Positions 1 through 10,701 of a stretch of DNA of 64,000 nucleotides are shown here, piece by piece. Source of the DNA: Capillidium heterosporum (lineage: Eukaryota; Entomophthoromycota; Entomophthoromycetes; Entomophthorales; Capillidiaceae); NCBI GenBank assembly GCA_016630905.1, contig WBMQ01000005.1:1364001-1428000 (forward strand), in the 5' to 3' direction. The stretch's first letter is position 1; each line of letters opens with the position of its first letter. Position numbers and translations under genes: made by a program. The notes beneath the pieces were generated by a model. The model was given only the letters and a program-made list of their open reading frames with translations, made no database searches and was not told the origin of the DNA.

Positions 1-381
1 TGTCAACATATCCTTTGTGTTATTTTTAATATATACTAGCTGTATTTTTTGCCAACACTAACCCGCTTCTCAACCACTGTAAAAATATGCATATACTTTT
101 AAAATATTGCCTTTTATATCCAATTTTTTAATATTTATGGAAATATTAATTTCTGATATCGGTCTATCATAGTTGATGAACAAAATATTCTAAAAGGGTT
201 ATTTTTCGACTCGCACAATACCCATTTAGCTTCTTAAGATCGGATCAAGCTTTACAGAATCCCCGCTCCCTTTAAATATAACAGGTGATGGGAACCAAAG
301 GATCAAGTAGCTATTATATTAAATAAGATAAGTTGTAGGTGTCTACACAGTTTACTGCTTTTGCCTCTAAACACTTTTACA
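1..381. other. Intergenic, upstream of first 7TM receptor gene
   Basis: AT-rich sequence with no convincing ORF. A TTTAAATATA stretch near 271-280, about 100 bases before the receptor start, could serve as a TATA-like element, but this is only suggestive. Nothing else recognised. Confidence 0.4.
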
Positions 382-1407
382 ATGCCAGATAGTGATATCA
401 ACATCCCCATAGAGATCTTTTCAACCGTTATTGCCGCAACCAGCATACTACTCAATACCATAGTTTTAATTACGATTTTAAGTTTGAAGGTGAAGAACGG
501 TATGTCCCTAAGTATAACTATATTACTCTTGGCGACTGCCTACGATTTGATAGGGCCTTTAGAGGCATTGATTCAAAACATTGCTTACCGAAGCTTCAAT
601 TTACGGATCCTCGACGACGTTTACCCCAACTGCCAGATCTTTGGGTTCATTCAGACTATGGTGCCCTACTTGACAACTGGTATGATAGCTATATTGGCGT
701 TGGAGAGATATGTCAAGGTTTTTGATTTGCAATGGGATGATAGAGTGTTTTATATAATCATCGTGACTGATTTTGCGGTTGGATTCATTTTTGCAACTTT
801 GGCTGCTGTAAACGTGAGTTTCCGTATCGCGCCTAGTAATTCCATCTGTATAGTCAGCTGTGAGAGTGATGTCTTTGGGAAGCTATGGTACTTTGTCCTG
901 ATAGTTATGTTGGTAATTCATACCGTTTCGATGACCTACTGCTACACTAAAATATTTCAACTGCATAGAAGACTTACACGAAGCCAACGGAAAATTCAAC
1001 CAGCCAGCACGAATGCTCCTTTATATACTAGCTACGATAATATCGACAACCTTTTCAACTCCAATACTCAAATATTCAATTCAACTATATGCAATAGTAG
1101 AGCTGCAGTACCTGTATCAACCAAGAGTTATTTAGTACGGGCCTTAATCTTAATGGCGGTATACCTGGTCCTAATAACCCCAACAGTCACCATTCTCCTG
1201 TACGATTCAATCATGTTCTATCTAACAAATGGGGAGTACAAGGCAAATAGAACCATTTCCTCACTCCCCATCGGCTTCATGCTTTTACTTTCAATCTTAA
1301 ATCCTTTGTTTTTGCTAACTCTCCACACAGGTATAGCAAACCAACTTTCAGCACTTGTAAAGGCTTTGAAGGAAAGGATAGTAGATTTTATTTCTAATAA
1401 ACGATAA
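382..1407 (+). CDS. Rhodopsin-like (class A-like) seven-transmembrane receptor
   Basis: This intronless gene encodes about 341 residues, starting at ATG 382 (MPDSDINIP); the reading frame extends upstream only through a TTG. Seven hydrophobic segments are visible: after the short N-terminus, around SLSITILLLATAYDL, FIQTMVPYLTTGMIAILALERY, VFYIIIVTDFAVGF, LWYFVLIVMLVIH, YLVRALILMAVYLVLI and the last near FMLLLSILNPLFLL. TM3 ends in an ERY triplet, matching the class A E/DRY motif, and TM7 holds NPLFL, an NPxxY-like motif. Cysteines before TM3 and in the second outer loop could form the usual disulfide. It is probably a plasma-membrane receptor coupled to a heterotrimeric G protein; the ligand is unknown. 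A tandem paralogue follows at 2965. The 7TM family call is strong; subfamily and role are inferred. Confidence 0.85.
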   Translation: MPDSDINIPIEIFSTVIAATSILLNTIVLITILSLKVKNGMSLSITILLLATAYDLIGPLEALIQNIAYRSFNLRILDDVYPNCQIFGFIQTMVPYLTTGMIAILALERYVKVFDLQWDDRVFYIIIVTDFAVGFIFATLAAVNVSFRIAPSNSICIVSCESDVFGKLWYFVLIVMLVIHTVSMTYCYTKIFQLHRRLTRSQRKIQPASTNAPLYTSYDNIDNLFNSNTQIFNSTICNSRAAVPVSTKSYLVRALILMAVYLVLITPTVTILLYDSIMFYLTNGEYKANRTISSLPIGFMLLLSILNPLFLLTLHTGIANQLSALVKALKERIVDFISNKR

Positions 1408-2964
1408 GTATATAAATACATATTTATTAAAAAGTCATTAGTATGTATTTTAATATACTGTTGGCTGGCCATCCTCATCAAGTGTCTGACCACTGGCTCG
1501 AACTTCCAGTTGAGTGGGTTCGGCCGAAATTGGTGAGTCCTTCAGCATGGGACGCGTTATGTGTATCGTGTTGCGGGCTAGCTAATATAGGCCCAATCAA
1601 ATCCTTTACAACCAATAAAAATACTCAAAACTTAATTTCCGCAAAACTATAGGCTAGGAATCTCACCTTAAACTACTTCAAACTATAAATTTATATCCCA
1701 AAAAGATCTTCAAAACCAACGAAAAGCAAATCAACACACGAAGAGTCGTCTTCTTTCCTAAACATAAGTCTTGATATATATACCGTAGCTCTGGGGAAAA
1801 TTATAGCTTGGGAATCTGTAAGTGAATTCTTTCTCAACGAAAAGGTAGGACACGTGTTCTAGTTACAGTGATCTACCACCAAAATTAGGTTCCGATTAAT
1901 CTGCAAGGTGGCTATTTGAGAATCTGAAATCCAAGGTGAATGAAGACTGTATCTATAATGAGAAGTTGATTCCAGGAAGATTTAAGTATACTAGCGGCAA
2001 TTTAAGGTGATGGGAACTACGTGGATAGTAATTTAAAACGTGAGAAAGGATGGATGAAAATGGAAATACGTAACCTGAAGCACATTGTCAAGTAGTAGCA
2101 CAAATGTAGGCTATCTAAAAATAAAATAAACTGATGTTCCATATACGACTTAGCTGAAGAGCTAAGTTAGCACATATTATTTAATAAGCCTTGAAAATAT
2201 AGTGCTAGATATAGCTAAAATTTATACTATTGATATTTCACTCATCTTTACTGGTAATATCGCTAGTTACCCACTTTTCCCACATATTATAAATAAAGGA
2301 ATTATATATGGGTATATATAGTACTACCACTATATCAATTTTATAGGGTGTACGTAATATGTATATCCTACTTAAAACATGGCAATAATATTTATTAACC
2401 GATGCACATACCCATTTCCATATAAAGTTAAAATCCATACCTTTGAATTTATTTACCTTGTCATCCTGATTTTCAAAGCCTGTAGGAGATATAATTTGTG
2501 CTATCCGTGTAGTAAAGCTTTGGACCTAGTTTCTCGAGGTTTTCTTCAAATTGCACGATAAGGTAGGTCTTGGAAAGATGCACTCAAAGCTAGACTAATT
2601 GCACTGTAGCACCGACAAAATAACTGGCTATGGTACGATGAATTCGGAACTTGTTGAGCTCATCTTCTATTCAGACTGTTCATCTATGGACAGTTGCAAG
2701 GATAAAGCAACCAACATTTCGATTGTTTTAAATGAACACTAGTATCAAATTCGCCAATTATATTATCTTTCTAACAGTATTCAAGTCACCTTATTACAGA
2801 CGCTCATACGTTTTCCAAAATTGGATGAAGCTTCTTTAAATTTGTGTTCCTTTTAAACTAAATTAGGACTATGATAAATAAGCGACCAGGTGGAATATAG
2901 CAGCTATGATATAAGCTGCAAATACCTACAAAGTTTTATCTTTATTCTTTCAGCAACTTTCAGA
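1408..2964. other. Intergenic between tandem receptor genes
   Basis: About 1.55 kb of AT-rich DNA. Short open frames (for example 1443-1652) show no recognisable domain, no paralogue elsewhere in the window and no splice continuation. I see no RNA gene or repeat. Confidence 0.4.
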
Positions 2965-3993
2965 ATGTCAGATAGTGATATCAACATCCCGGTAGAGATA
3001 TTTACAGCAGCTGTTGCAGTAGTCAGCATATTACTTAGCATAATAGTTCTAATAACGATATTCAGCTTGAAGGCGAGGAAAAGCATGTCCCTAAGTATAC
3101 TAATCCTATCACTGGCAACTATTTACGACTTGATAGGTCCTCTGGAAGCTTTGGTTCAAATCTTCATCTACCGAGTTCTCAACTTACCAGTCTTTGTAGA
3201 TATCTACCCCAACTGCCAAGCCTTCGGGTTCATTCAGACTATGGTACCCTACCTGACAACTGGAATGATAGCTATACTGGCGTTGGAGAGGTACGTCAAA
3301 GTTTTAACTTGCGATGGAGCGATAGAGTGTTCTATATGATTATAATAGGCGATTTTGCAATTGGTTTTATCTTTGCAGCTCTAGCCTGCCATAAATGTGA
3401 GCTTCCGTATCGCACCAAACAACGCTATGTGTATGGTTAGTTATGAGGTCAATATATTTGGAATGTTATGGTACTTTATCTTGGTAACCATGCTTGTAGT
3501 TCACACCGCTTTGATGGTCTACTGTTATATCAATATATTTCTACTACATAGACGACTTACACTAATTCGAAGGAAAGTCGAACTGGCTAGCTCGAGTATT
3601 CCCCTGTCAACAACTACATACAACAATATCGAAAGCCCTTACAATTCAAGTACTGAAATGGTCAGGCCAAGCGTAGACAATAGTAATGGTATATCATCTT
3701 CATCAAATGGTGGCTATTTAGTGCGTGCTTTAGTATTGATAGTTGTGTACTTGATTCTAATTATCCCAACTATTATCATCTTTCTATATGACCCAGTAAT
3801 GTTTTATGTCACTGCTGGGGAGTATAGGATAGATATAATTATTTCATCACTCCCCATCGTCTTCACCCTTTTAATTTCGGTTCTGAATCCTTTGTTCTTG
3901 CTTACTCTACATACGGGTATAGCTAACCAACTTACATTGATCGTATGTTCTTTAAAGAGAAACATAGTGAGATTTATTTTCAATAAACAGTAA
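2965..3993 (+). CDS. Second rhodopsin-like 7TM receptor, frame disturbed in the middle
   Basis: A clear tandem paralogue of the receptor at 382: it starts MSDSDINIPVEIF at ATG 2965, keeps ERY at the end of TM3 and ends with a TM7 NPLFL motif and the same LTLHTGIANQL tail. The frame is lost just after ERYVKV (one base missing in the T run near 3302-3305, so the frame reads into TGA 3337-3339) and regained at about 3385-3391 by one extra base. Between these points the shifted frame still encodes recognisable TM4 (VFYMIIIGDFAIGFIF), and the frames before and after are the same. Either this is a recently damaged gene or the sequence has two single-base errors; the conserved shifted segment favours the second. 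A putative intron over this stretch does not help, because joining its ends gives an immediate stop. Function as for its neighbour. Confidence 0.7.
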
Positions 3994-4645
3994 TATGTGT
4001 ACATATCTAGCTTTAGAGTATTTTCTTGATATACCTTTCAAAATCTATATATCTTATTATATTATATGAAACTCATTTATATAGTAAAAATTTATATTAA
4101 AAAGATCATCATCCATTTGTAAAGCAATTTAATTTACTATAAAAACCATCTAAATGAAAAGATATACAGGCTATAAAATTTACTACTTCTGCAGTTCCAT
4201 GTCGCTCCATCTGTTAGAACTAAACATCCGTGCTTTGTGGATTGCTGTGTTTTTAGAGTGTCATATTATAGGTGGTCTATGAATCTATAGAACCAAGGTT
4301 CAAGGATCCTTTGTACAAATTAATCAATTGGAATTTATAATTTACTTAATGGTTGAAGAGTTTCATGTAAACTTCCTGAAACCCGTCCTATAAGTCCACA
4401 TGGCACCTACAATCCTAACCATTAGTTTACGAAACGCTACTTCATCTTACTGCAAAACTTCCTCAAATGCCAGTGCTAAAAATCAAAGCATTTGGATATT
4501 TTAGGGCAATTCTCGAAAGTAAACTTTAGCCAATCACTTTGAAAGTTGCACCCATCCAGCCAACAACCTTGAAACTTTTTTTCAAAATCTAAAAACTCGT
4601 AAAGTTGAACTCAACCAGCATTGCAACAAAGAAGGGTAGCCAAAG
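3994..4645. other. Intergenic, upstream of RRB1
   Basis: AT-rich, with no credible coding frame. It becomes less AT-rich in the last 150 bases before the RRB1 start, as expected for a promoter and 5' leader. No specific motif is claimed. Confidence 0.35.
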
Positions 4646-6357
4646 ATGTCGAAGCGTATAAATGAAAATGAGGATTTGAACAGCCGAAATTGAACCCCAA
4701 CGCTATGGAAATCGATGGAAACAACAACGACAACCATAATGACAGTGACGGTATGGGTGAATTCGAAGACCCCTATGAAGATGAAATGGAGGATGGAAAA
4801 TTACGTCGAGGAGGAAAATGCCATGGAAGAAAGTGAAGATGAAGGTAACTAAAAGATGAAAAGCTTTTACTAATTTGTTTTCGAAAAAAGTTCATGAGAT
4901 CCAGGAGGAAGAAGTTGAAAACCCTGACGTCAAAGTGTACCTCCCAGGTCAAGCTTTGGAGGAGGGTGAGGAACTCCAAGTCGACAACTCAGCTTATGTT
5001 ATGTTGCACCAGATGTCTATGAACTGGCCCTGTTTATCTTTCGACATTATCCCTGATCACTTGGGTGATAATCGTACCAAGGTAGCTTTTCAATATTCGC
5101 AAAATTTAATTAAATGTTTTTGTATGTAGTTCCCCATGACTTTATACTTGGCAGCTGGTACTCAGGCCGACAAGCCCTCCAGCAACGAGATCACGGTTAT
5201 GAAACTTAGCAAACTTACCAAGACCAAGTACGACGACGATGGTAACCAGCTTTATTTTCAAAACTTTTGCTAACTTTATATTCTATGCAGAACCGGATGC
5301 AGCCAGTGACGACGAAGAGGATCTCTTGGATATGGATCCCATCTTAGAACATAGGTCGTTGAAGCATATGGGTGGTGTAAACCGACTACGTGTAAGTTTA
5401 GATGCAATATACTATATTCTAATTTTTCGATTATGTAGATCCACTCCCAGCCCAACGTAAGTTTGGCAGCTACCTGGTCCGAAACTGGCAAGGTCCACAT
5501 CTACGACCTCATGCCCCAACTCACCTCTTTGGATAATCCAGGACACGCCATCGCCCCCAAAGCTGCCGACCCAATCTTCACCATCCATTCCCACGCTGAT
5601 GAAGGCTTCGCTATGGACTGGTCCAAACTTAACCCCGGCAGGTAATCTTTACAAGCTGAAACTAAACTAAATGTTTTTAATTAGACTGTTGACTGGTGAT
5701 TGTTCCAAACAGATCTACTTGACGACGCTCGATGGCAGTAGCTTCAAGCCGGATCGCGTACCCTTCACTGGCCATCAGTCTTCCGTAGAAGATCTACAGT
5801 GGTCCCCCAGTGAGAAGAACGTTTTCGCCTCGGCCTCAGCCGACTGTACCGTAAAAGTATGGGATCTCCGTAACAAGAAGCGACCCGCTTTGTCGGTACA
5901 GGCCCACGACATGGATGTCAACGTCATCAGCTGGAACTCTAAGGTCAACTATCTATTGGCTTCGGGCTGTGACGACGGCTCTTTTGCTGTTTGGGATCTG
6001 CGTAACTTCAGCGCCTCTAACCCTACCCCTGTTGCTAACTTCAAGTGGCACAGTGCCCCCATCACCAGTATTGAGTGGAACCCAGTTGAGGAATCCGTTC
6101 TAGCGGTAGCTGGAGCTGACGATCAGGTCTCGTTGTGGGATCTATCCGTCGAACCCGATGATGAAGACCCTAGCTTGAACCGAAGGGATGGTGCCGTTCT
6201 AAGTATGGCCAATGGGGATCAGGTACCTCCTCAGCTGTTGTTCGTACACCAGGGCCAGCAGGATATCAAGGAAGTCCACTGGCACCGACAGATTGAAGGG
6301 ACTTTGGTTTCTACTGCTGCCTCTGGCTTCAACGTCTTCAAAACCATCTCCATTTAG
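4646..6357 (+). CDS. RRB1: Ribosome assembly protein RRB1/GRWD1 (acidic WD40 histone/RPL3 chaperone)
   Basis: Six exons: 4646-4844, 4891-5081, 5130-5241, 5291-5391, 5439-5641 and 5685-6357, with introns of 43-49 nt. The N-terminus is acidic, followed by the H4-binding region (YVMLHQMSMNWPCLSFD) found in RBAP/GRWD-type WD40 proteins, then VSLAATWSETGKVHIYD and repeats ending KVWDLRNKKRP, FAVWDLRNFS and QVSLWDLSVE. Family members chaperone ribosomal protein L3 and act in 60S biogenesis in the nucleolus. Exon 1 is split between frames: MSKRINENED reads in one frame, NPNAMEIDGN through DPYEDEMEDG in another, and NYVEEENAMEESEDE back in the first, joining exon 2 in phase. Two single-base indels (near 4680-4691 and in the A run near 4797-4800) explain this; in an expected-essential gene, sequence error is likely. 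Alternative start: ATG 4705. Confidence 0.88.
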
Positions 6358-6759
6358 ATCTACTCTATGTGACCTGTTCTTTATAAAGCTGGCAACTAGG
6401 GAGTTGATTGAGGAGGTTCTAGGATCTACGTTCGTTCTACCTAATATTATATAAATAGAAAATCTACTTTTAAATCGGTTTTTATACATTTTAGTATACA
6501 TTGAATATAAAAGCAGTTATGGAAAAATGTTAATATTCAAATTGCAAAATACTTTTAAAATGTGAAAATACTAAACGAATAATACCAACTATATAAACGT
6601 TGGATCAATTATATTTTATTGTTCATTTCTTTAAGCTAAGCTTATAAACTTTTTAGAGAGCTCCCTCTAAAACAATGTATCCCAACCTAGTGCCTAATTT
6701 AGTTACTAGGCTTTCAATTTCAATCGAGTTTACGAAACTATATCAACTCAGCCGTAGTC
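6358..6759. other. Convergent intergenic spacer (RRB1 / YSH1 3' ends)
   Basis: About 400 bases between two converging genes, very AT-rich with several AATA/TATA runs that could hold polyadenylation signals for both strands. No coding potential seen. If YSH1 has an extra last intron (see findings), its final few codons would lie at about 6711-6728 in this spacer. Confidence 0.4.
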
Positions 6760-9580
6760 CTAGCACCGAAGTAAACTTACTCGTAGCCTTTCCAAGCAAC
6801 TGACTAGGCGTTTCAAGCTTTTCTTTAGTTTTTCAATTCGAACGTCCTTGATCATTTTCGTTTCTTCAATAGCATCCTCTCCTTCAGGTTTCTTGAAATC
6901 GTCCGGCAAGTTATAGATAGTGACGGTTGGATCGTAGAATAGTTGCTGCCACCGATCTTCTTCCGAGTCCAAATTGTCCAGATCGATGACATCTAAAGTC
7001 ATCTCATCTTCAAAGTCAACCAAGTCGGCTAGATCGGGGAGGTTGGATGCCTGTAGGTCAGGTGCTGCGATGAGTTTAAGCTGTTGGGTCTCAACGTAGA
7101 ACTGGTACCCGTCGACGTAAACCTTGATGACCTTGGCATCGATGCAAGGTAAGTCGGATGGTGTATCTACCAACTGAGCCTCGTCAAAAGCATCACTTAA
7201 CGCCTCGACTACTTTATTTAGTGCTATCTCTTTGAGCTGATGTGGTAATGGAGATGCAACCTCCATTGATTCCGATATTTTACCCTTGGTAGGACTCTCA
7301 CACAGATTCTCGTTCAAATTGGATGGGCTCTTGGGACTACTATGGTCGCATTGGACACTCGACATCTTGACTGCGGCTGGGGAGTAGGTCAACGAGAGTA
7401 TAGCGGCCAAGATACCATCGGCAACCATATCGTTGGTCTCACTTCCCTGCCATTCCAGGACAACATACGATTTCTCGGCCGAAATACCTGATGAACCTGG
7501 TTGCTCCAATAGGCTTATAATATCACGGGTATCACTTTGCTTGCTAGTAAAATCTTGGATTGTGACGACGTTCATGATATTCAAGCCACCTTCGATTAAT
7601 TGTATGGCACTTTTACCCAACATCTGTACTAAAGCCTTTTGCAGTAGAGAAAATTTGGCGGGGAATGGAACGGTTTGTGTCTGAAAGAAGTTGGTCGTCT
7701 CTAAGCCAGCCAAGTCGGGTAGATCGTCGGGATGGACGACTGTAAAGGTGGCATCCTTGCCAACCAAAACACCTTCGATTAGGCTCCCCGAATCCAAGTT
7801 GTTTTCCTCAATCAGCTTACCCATGATCTTGGCCACTTTCTCTGACTTGAAATGTAATCTTACCGTCTCAATGTTACGGGGAGTGTGGATGGCCATCAGC
7901 TTGAGTGGAGGAGTTGAGTCCTTACCGTCGATTTTCTCTTTTTGTTCAGTCATCTCGGCAATTTTGGCATGGGCGGCTGGGTCTCTGGGGTCAAGGTACC
8001 GCTTGACCAACTCAGCTCTGAGCCTAGACATGGGGATCGGTTCACCGTGGACAAGGACGAGGTGGGGAGCTGATACCTTTTCTATGAACTCGGCGTTCTG
8101 CTGAAAGTCAACGTGGGCCGAGAAGGACACGTACTCAACCGACATCCGAACCGGTAATTTGGCTCCACTTAAACTGGTGACAGTCTCCGGTGAAGTGAGG
8201 ATCGTCCTTGCTAATGTTCCCTCAACAGAGTACCCGCACAGCATCAGGCCGTTCTTTGGGTCAGGGCACCACTTCTCGAAAAGTTTCCTACTGAGACCGT
8301 TCTGCAGCATACCGGGGCTAGCCACCATGACACAAGGCCCTGAGTCGTCGAAAGTATCGAGGTGGCGCAGGTTGGAAATATGCTTGAAGATGAAGGGGTT
8401 ACTGATCGTGAACTGGTGGCGGATGTGGTCGTTCATCATGTTGATATAGGTCTGGTACACCGCCATACACTTCTTGGCCAACGATGAAGCAAAGTATATG
8501 GGAACCTGGTCCAACTCGGGATGTTCCTTTAGAAAATTAGCTGCTTGCTTGAACTGCAAAGTTACCTGCCAGTACTCGTCCAAAATCAAAAGGAGTTCCT
8601 GAGCCCTACCCAAAGCAAAAACAGGGATTAAACACTTTCCACCTCGAGCCACTATGGAGTGGACTCCCTTTGTAAATCGAGCCTCTCGTTCTAACTGTGG
8701 CTCGTGGACCTGGTTGCCGTAGGTAGCTTCACATATTAAAACGGAAGGGTTTATGTGACTTGGGCATTCGGCCGCCATCAGGTGTCGATCCTCCTCTCTC
8801 GAGTAATCTCCAGTGTACAGGATCTGGATGCCACCAATCTCTATCAAGAACATAGCTGCTCCCAACACGTGGCCCGCGTTGTAGGAAGTAAATTTAATCC
8901 CGTTGACTTCGACCTGCTGGTGGTAGTCCATCACCTCTATTTTGTCGTAGGAGCGCAACAGATCCTGCTCGTCAAAAAGTTGGTCGTCAACTCCCAAAGT
9001 ACTTTTTAAAAATTAAACATGTGAATTCAAAATTTTGGTTACCTGACACGGACGTAGTCAGTCAAAAACCATTTGTAGATGGCTTTAGTAGGATGCGTCA
9101 TGTATACTGGTCCGTCAAATGAGGTCTAAAATTAGGTCTTAAGAATTTTATAAATAAGAACTTATGGTACCTTCTCCATAAAATAAGGTAGTGAAGCTGC
9201 ATGGTCCAAATGGAAACTAAAAAACAAAGTTCAACATTTACAAATGAAACTAAAAATTTTACTGGCTGATTAACACCAAGTCAATCTCAGAAGGGTCAAT
9301 GGAATCAAAATACGGTAAACCAGCAATACCTTCATGAGCTGGATGGATACCCGAATCTAACTATTAAACGATAAGGTTGGATTCAACTTCAATTTTGTAC
9401 CATGACTTGCTTGCCTCGAAACTTAAGTATGATACATGATCTCCCCACCTCATTACCTGCCCCAAGTGGAGTAATCGTCAAGTAATCCTCTTCCTTGTCG
9501 CCTACTCGAACATCGAGCTGTCGTTTCAGTTTGCTGCTGAAAGTTGTCAAGTTGGGTAACGTCTCCACTTCACTCGCCAT
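6760..9580 (-). CDS. YSH1: Pre-mRNA 3'-end endonuclease CPSF73/Ysh1
   Basis: Five exons on the minus strand: 9580-9401, 9360-9263, 9216-9171, 9125-9043 and 9001-6760, giving 882 residues. The start is ATG 9580-9578 (MASEVETLP). Order: metallo-beta-lactamase domain with [10 protein letters not shown], then HFHLDH (the HxHxDH zinc motif, split by intron 2), [10 protein letters not shown] and ICEATYG; beta-CASP domain with [25 protein letters not shown] and VLVHGE as the remaining zinc-site motifs; then the Ysh1-type C-terminal domain. All expected metal ligands are present, so this is the catalytic CPSF73-type protein rather than the inactive CPSF100/Cft2 paralogue. It cleaves pre-mRNA at the poly(A) site within CPSF/CPF in the nucleus. 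It shares a 136-bp divergent promoter region with the OMP decarboxylase gene. A GTAAGT close to the stop may mark an alternative final intron. Confidence 0.95.
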
Positions 9581-9716
9581 CACTAAAAACTGAAACTGCA
9601 AGCTCAGTATCTTTTCACTTTGGTTTTAGGTGGAAAGTTGACGTCATAAAAATTTTTGCTAGATTTTCAAGTTCCAAGCTTAAGAATTGCAAATTGTTGC
9701 ATCCATTTTACAAGAG
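9581..9716. promoter_or_regulatory. Short divergent promoter region between YSH1 and OMP decarboxylase
   Basis: Only 136 bases separate the two start codons, which point in opposite directions, so both promoters and 5' leaders must sit here or overlap into coding DNA. No clear TATA box is visible. The regulatory role is inferred from position only. Confidence 0.5.
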
Positions 9717-10616
9717 ATGACCTACCGTACTTTGACATATCAACAGAAGGCCGAGTTACAAGCCAACCCAACTGCCAAGCAGTTCTTGGAATTGGTCCAT
9801 ACCAAACAGACCAATCTATGCTTATCTTTAGATTTGACCTCCAAAACCGAAGCATTGGCTCTACTCGACAAAGTTGGTCCCTACATCTGTCTAGTCAAGG
9901 TAACTACGAAATTGTATTAACTTTAAAGGCTTAAATTTTTATAAAGACGCACATCGATATCGTACTAGATTTTGACGAACAGTTCATAGCCGACCTACAA
10001 GCTTTAGCTACCCAGCACAACTTTATGATCTTTGAGGATCGTAAGTTCGCCGACATAGGTACGTACCCATTTCCTCAAAAAATTTTAACCTAAAAATAAA
10101 GGCAATACCGTCAAGCACCAGTATGGTCAAGGTATCTACAAGATAGCTAGTTGGTCCGACTTTACCAACTGCCATCTAGTCCCCGGCCCCGGCATCATAG
10201 ACGGCCTCAAAGCAGTTGGCCTCGATCCTGCCTGTGTACCCCAACCTCGGGCCCTACTCCTACTAGCCGAGCTTTCATCAGCTGGGTCCTTGGCTACTGG
10301 AAGTTACACCCAAGCCAACTTGGAAGTCGCTAGATTGCATAAGGACTTTGTAGTTGGGTTCATTGGCTCCAAGATGTTCGGTGAGGAGCAGGAAGGTTTT
10401 ATCACTATGACTCCAGGCATCTCGCTGAAGAGTAAGGGGGATAACCTGGGACAGCAGTATAGAGTCCCTGAACTTATTGTCAAAGATAATTTGGCTGATG
10501 TTATTATTGTAGGGAGAAGTATCTTACAAAGCGAGGATCCTGAGGTGGAAGCCGCTTTGTATAGAAGAGCTGGATGGGAAGCTTACTTGGATAGCTTCCA
10601 ACAGCAACAACAATAA
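9717..10616 (+). CDS. URA3: Orotidine 5'-phosphate decarboxylase
   Basis: Three exons (9717-9899, 9947-10058, 10102-10616) encode 269 residues, normal for the monofunctional fungal enzyme. It decarboxylates OMP to UMP, the last step of de novo pyrimidine synthesis, in the cytosol. Visible motifs: SLDLTSK near the N-terminus, LVKTHIDI across intron 1 (Lys61), and [10 protein letters not shown] with the catalytic Asp92-x-Lys94-xx-Asp97 set, followed by GNTVKHQY. Near the C-terminus ITMTPGISL and VIIVGRSIL form the phosphate-binding part. The start ATG 9717 gives [14 protein letters not shown], typical of the family. Upstream it faces YSH1; downstream it converges on GCP2 with only 85 bases between stop codons. 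It is a stand-alone gene, not the bifunctional UMP synthase of animals. Confidence 0.96.
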
Positions 10617-10701
10617 ATCAATATGTAAATGTAAATTAAACTAACATAATAGTTGTAAAGACAAATTTCATTGAAATGTACAAATAGCTTTTTACTCCAA
10701 T

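Noticed and set aside
1443-1652. Small open frame after the first receptor gene
   Set aside because: No domain, no splice partner, no paralogue in the window; composition like the surrounding spacer.
3292-3378. Intron with a GTACGT donor and TTTGCAG acceptor in the second receptor gene
   Set aside because: Joining the ends gives a reading frame that hits a stop within a few codons and would remove TM4; the intact paralogue has no intron there. A pair of single-base shifts explains the data better.
7433-8449. Long plus-strand frames opposite YSH1
   Set aside because: They are antisense shadows of the strongly conserved YSH1 coding exon and encode no known domain.
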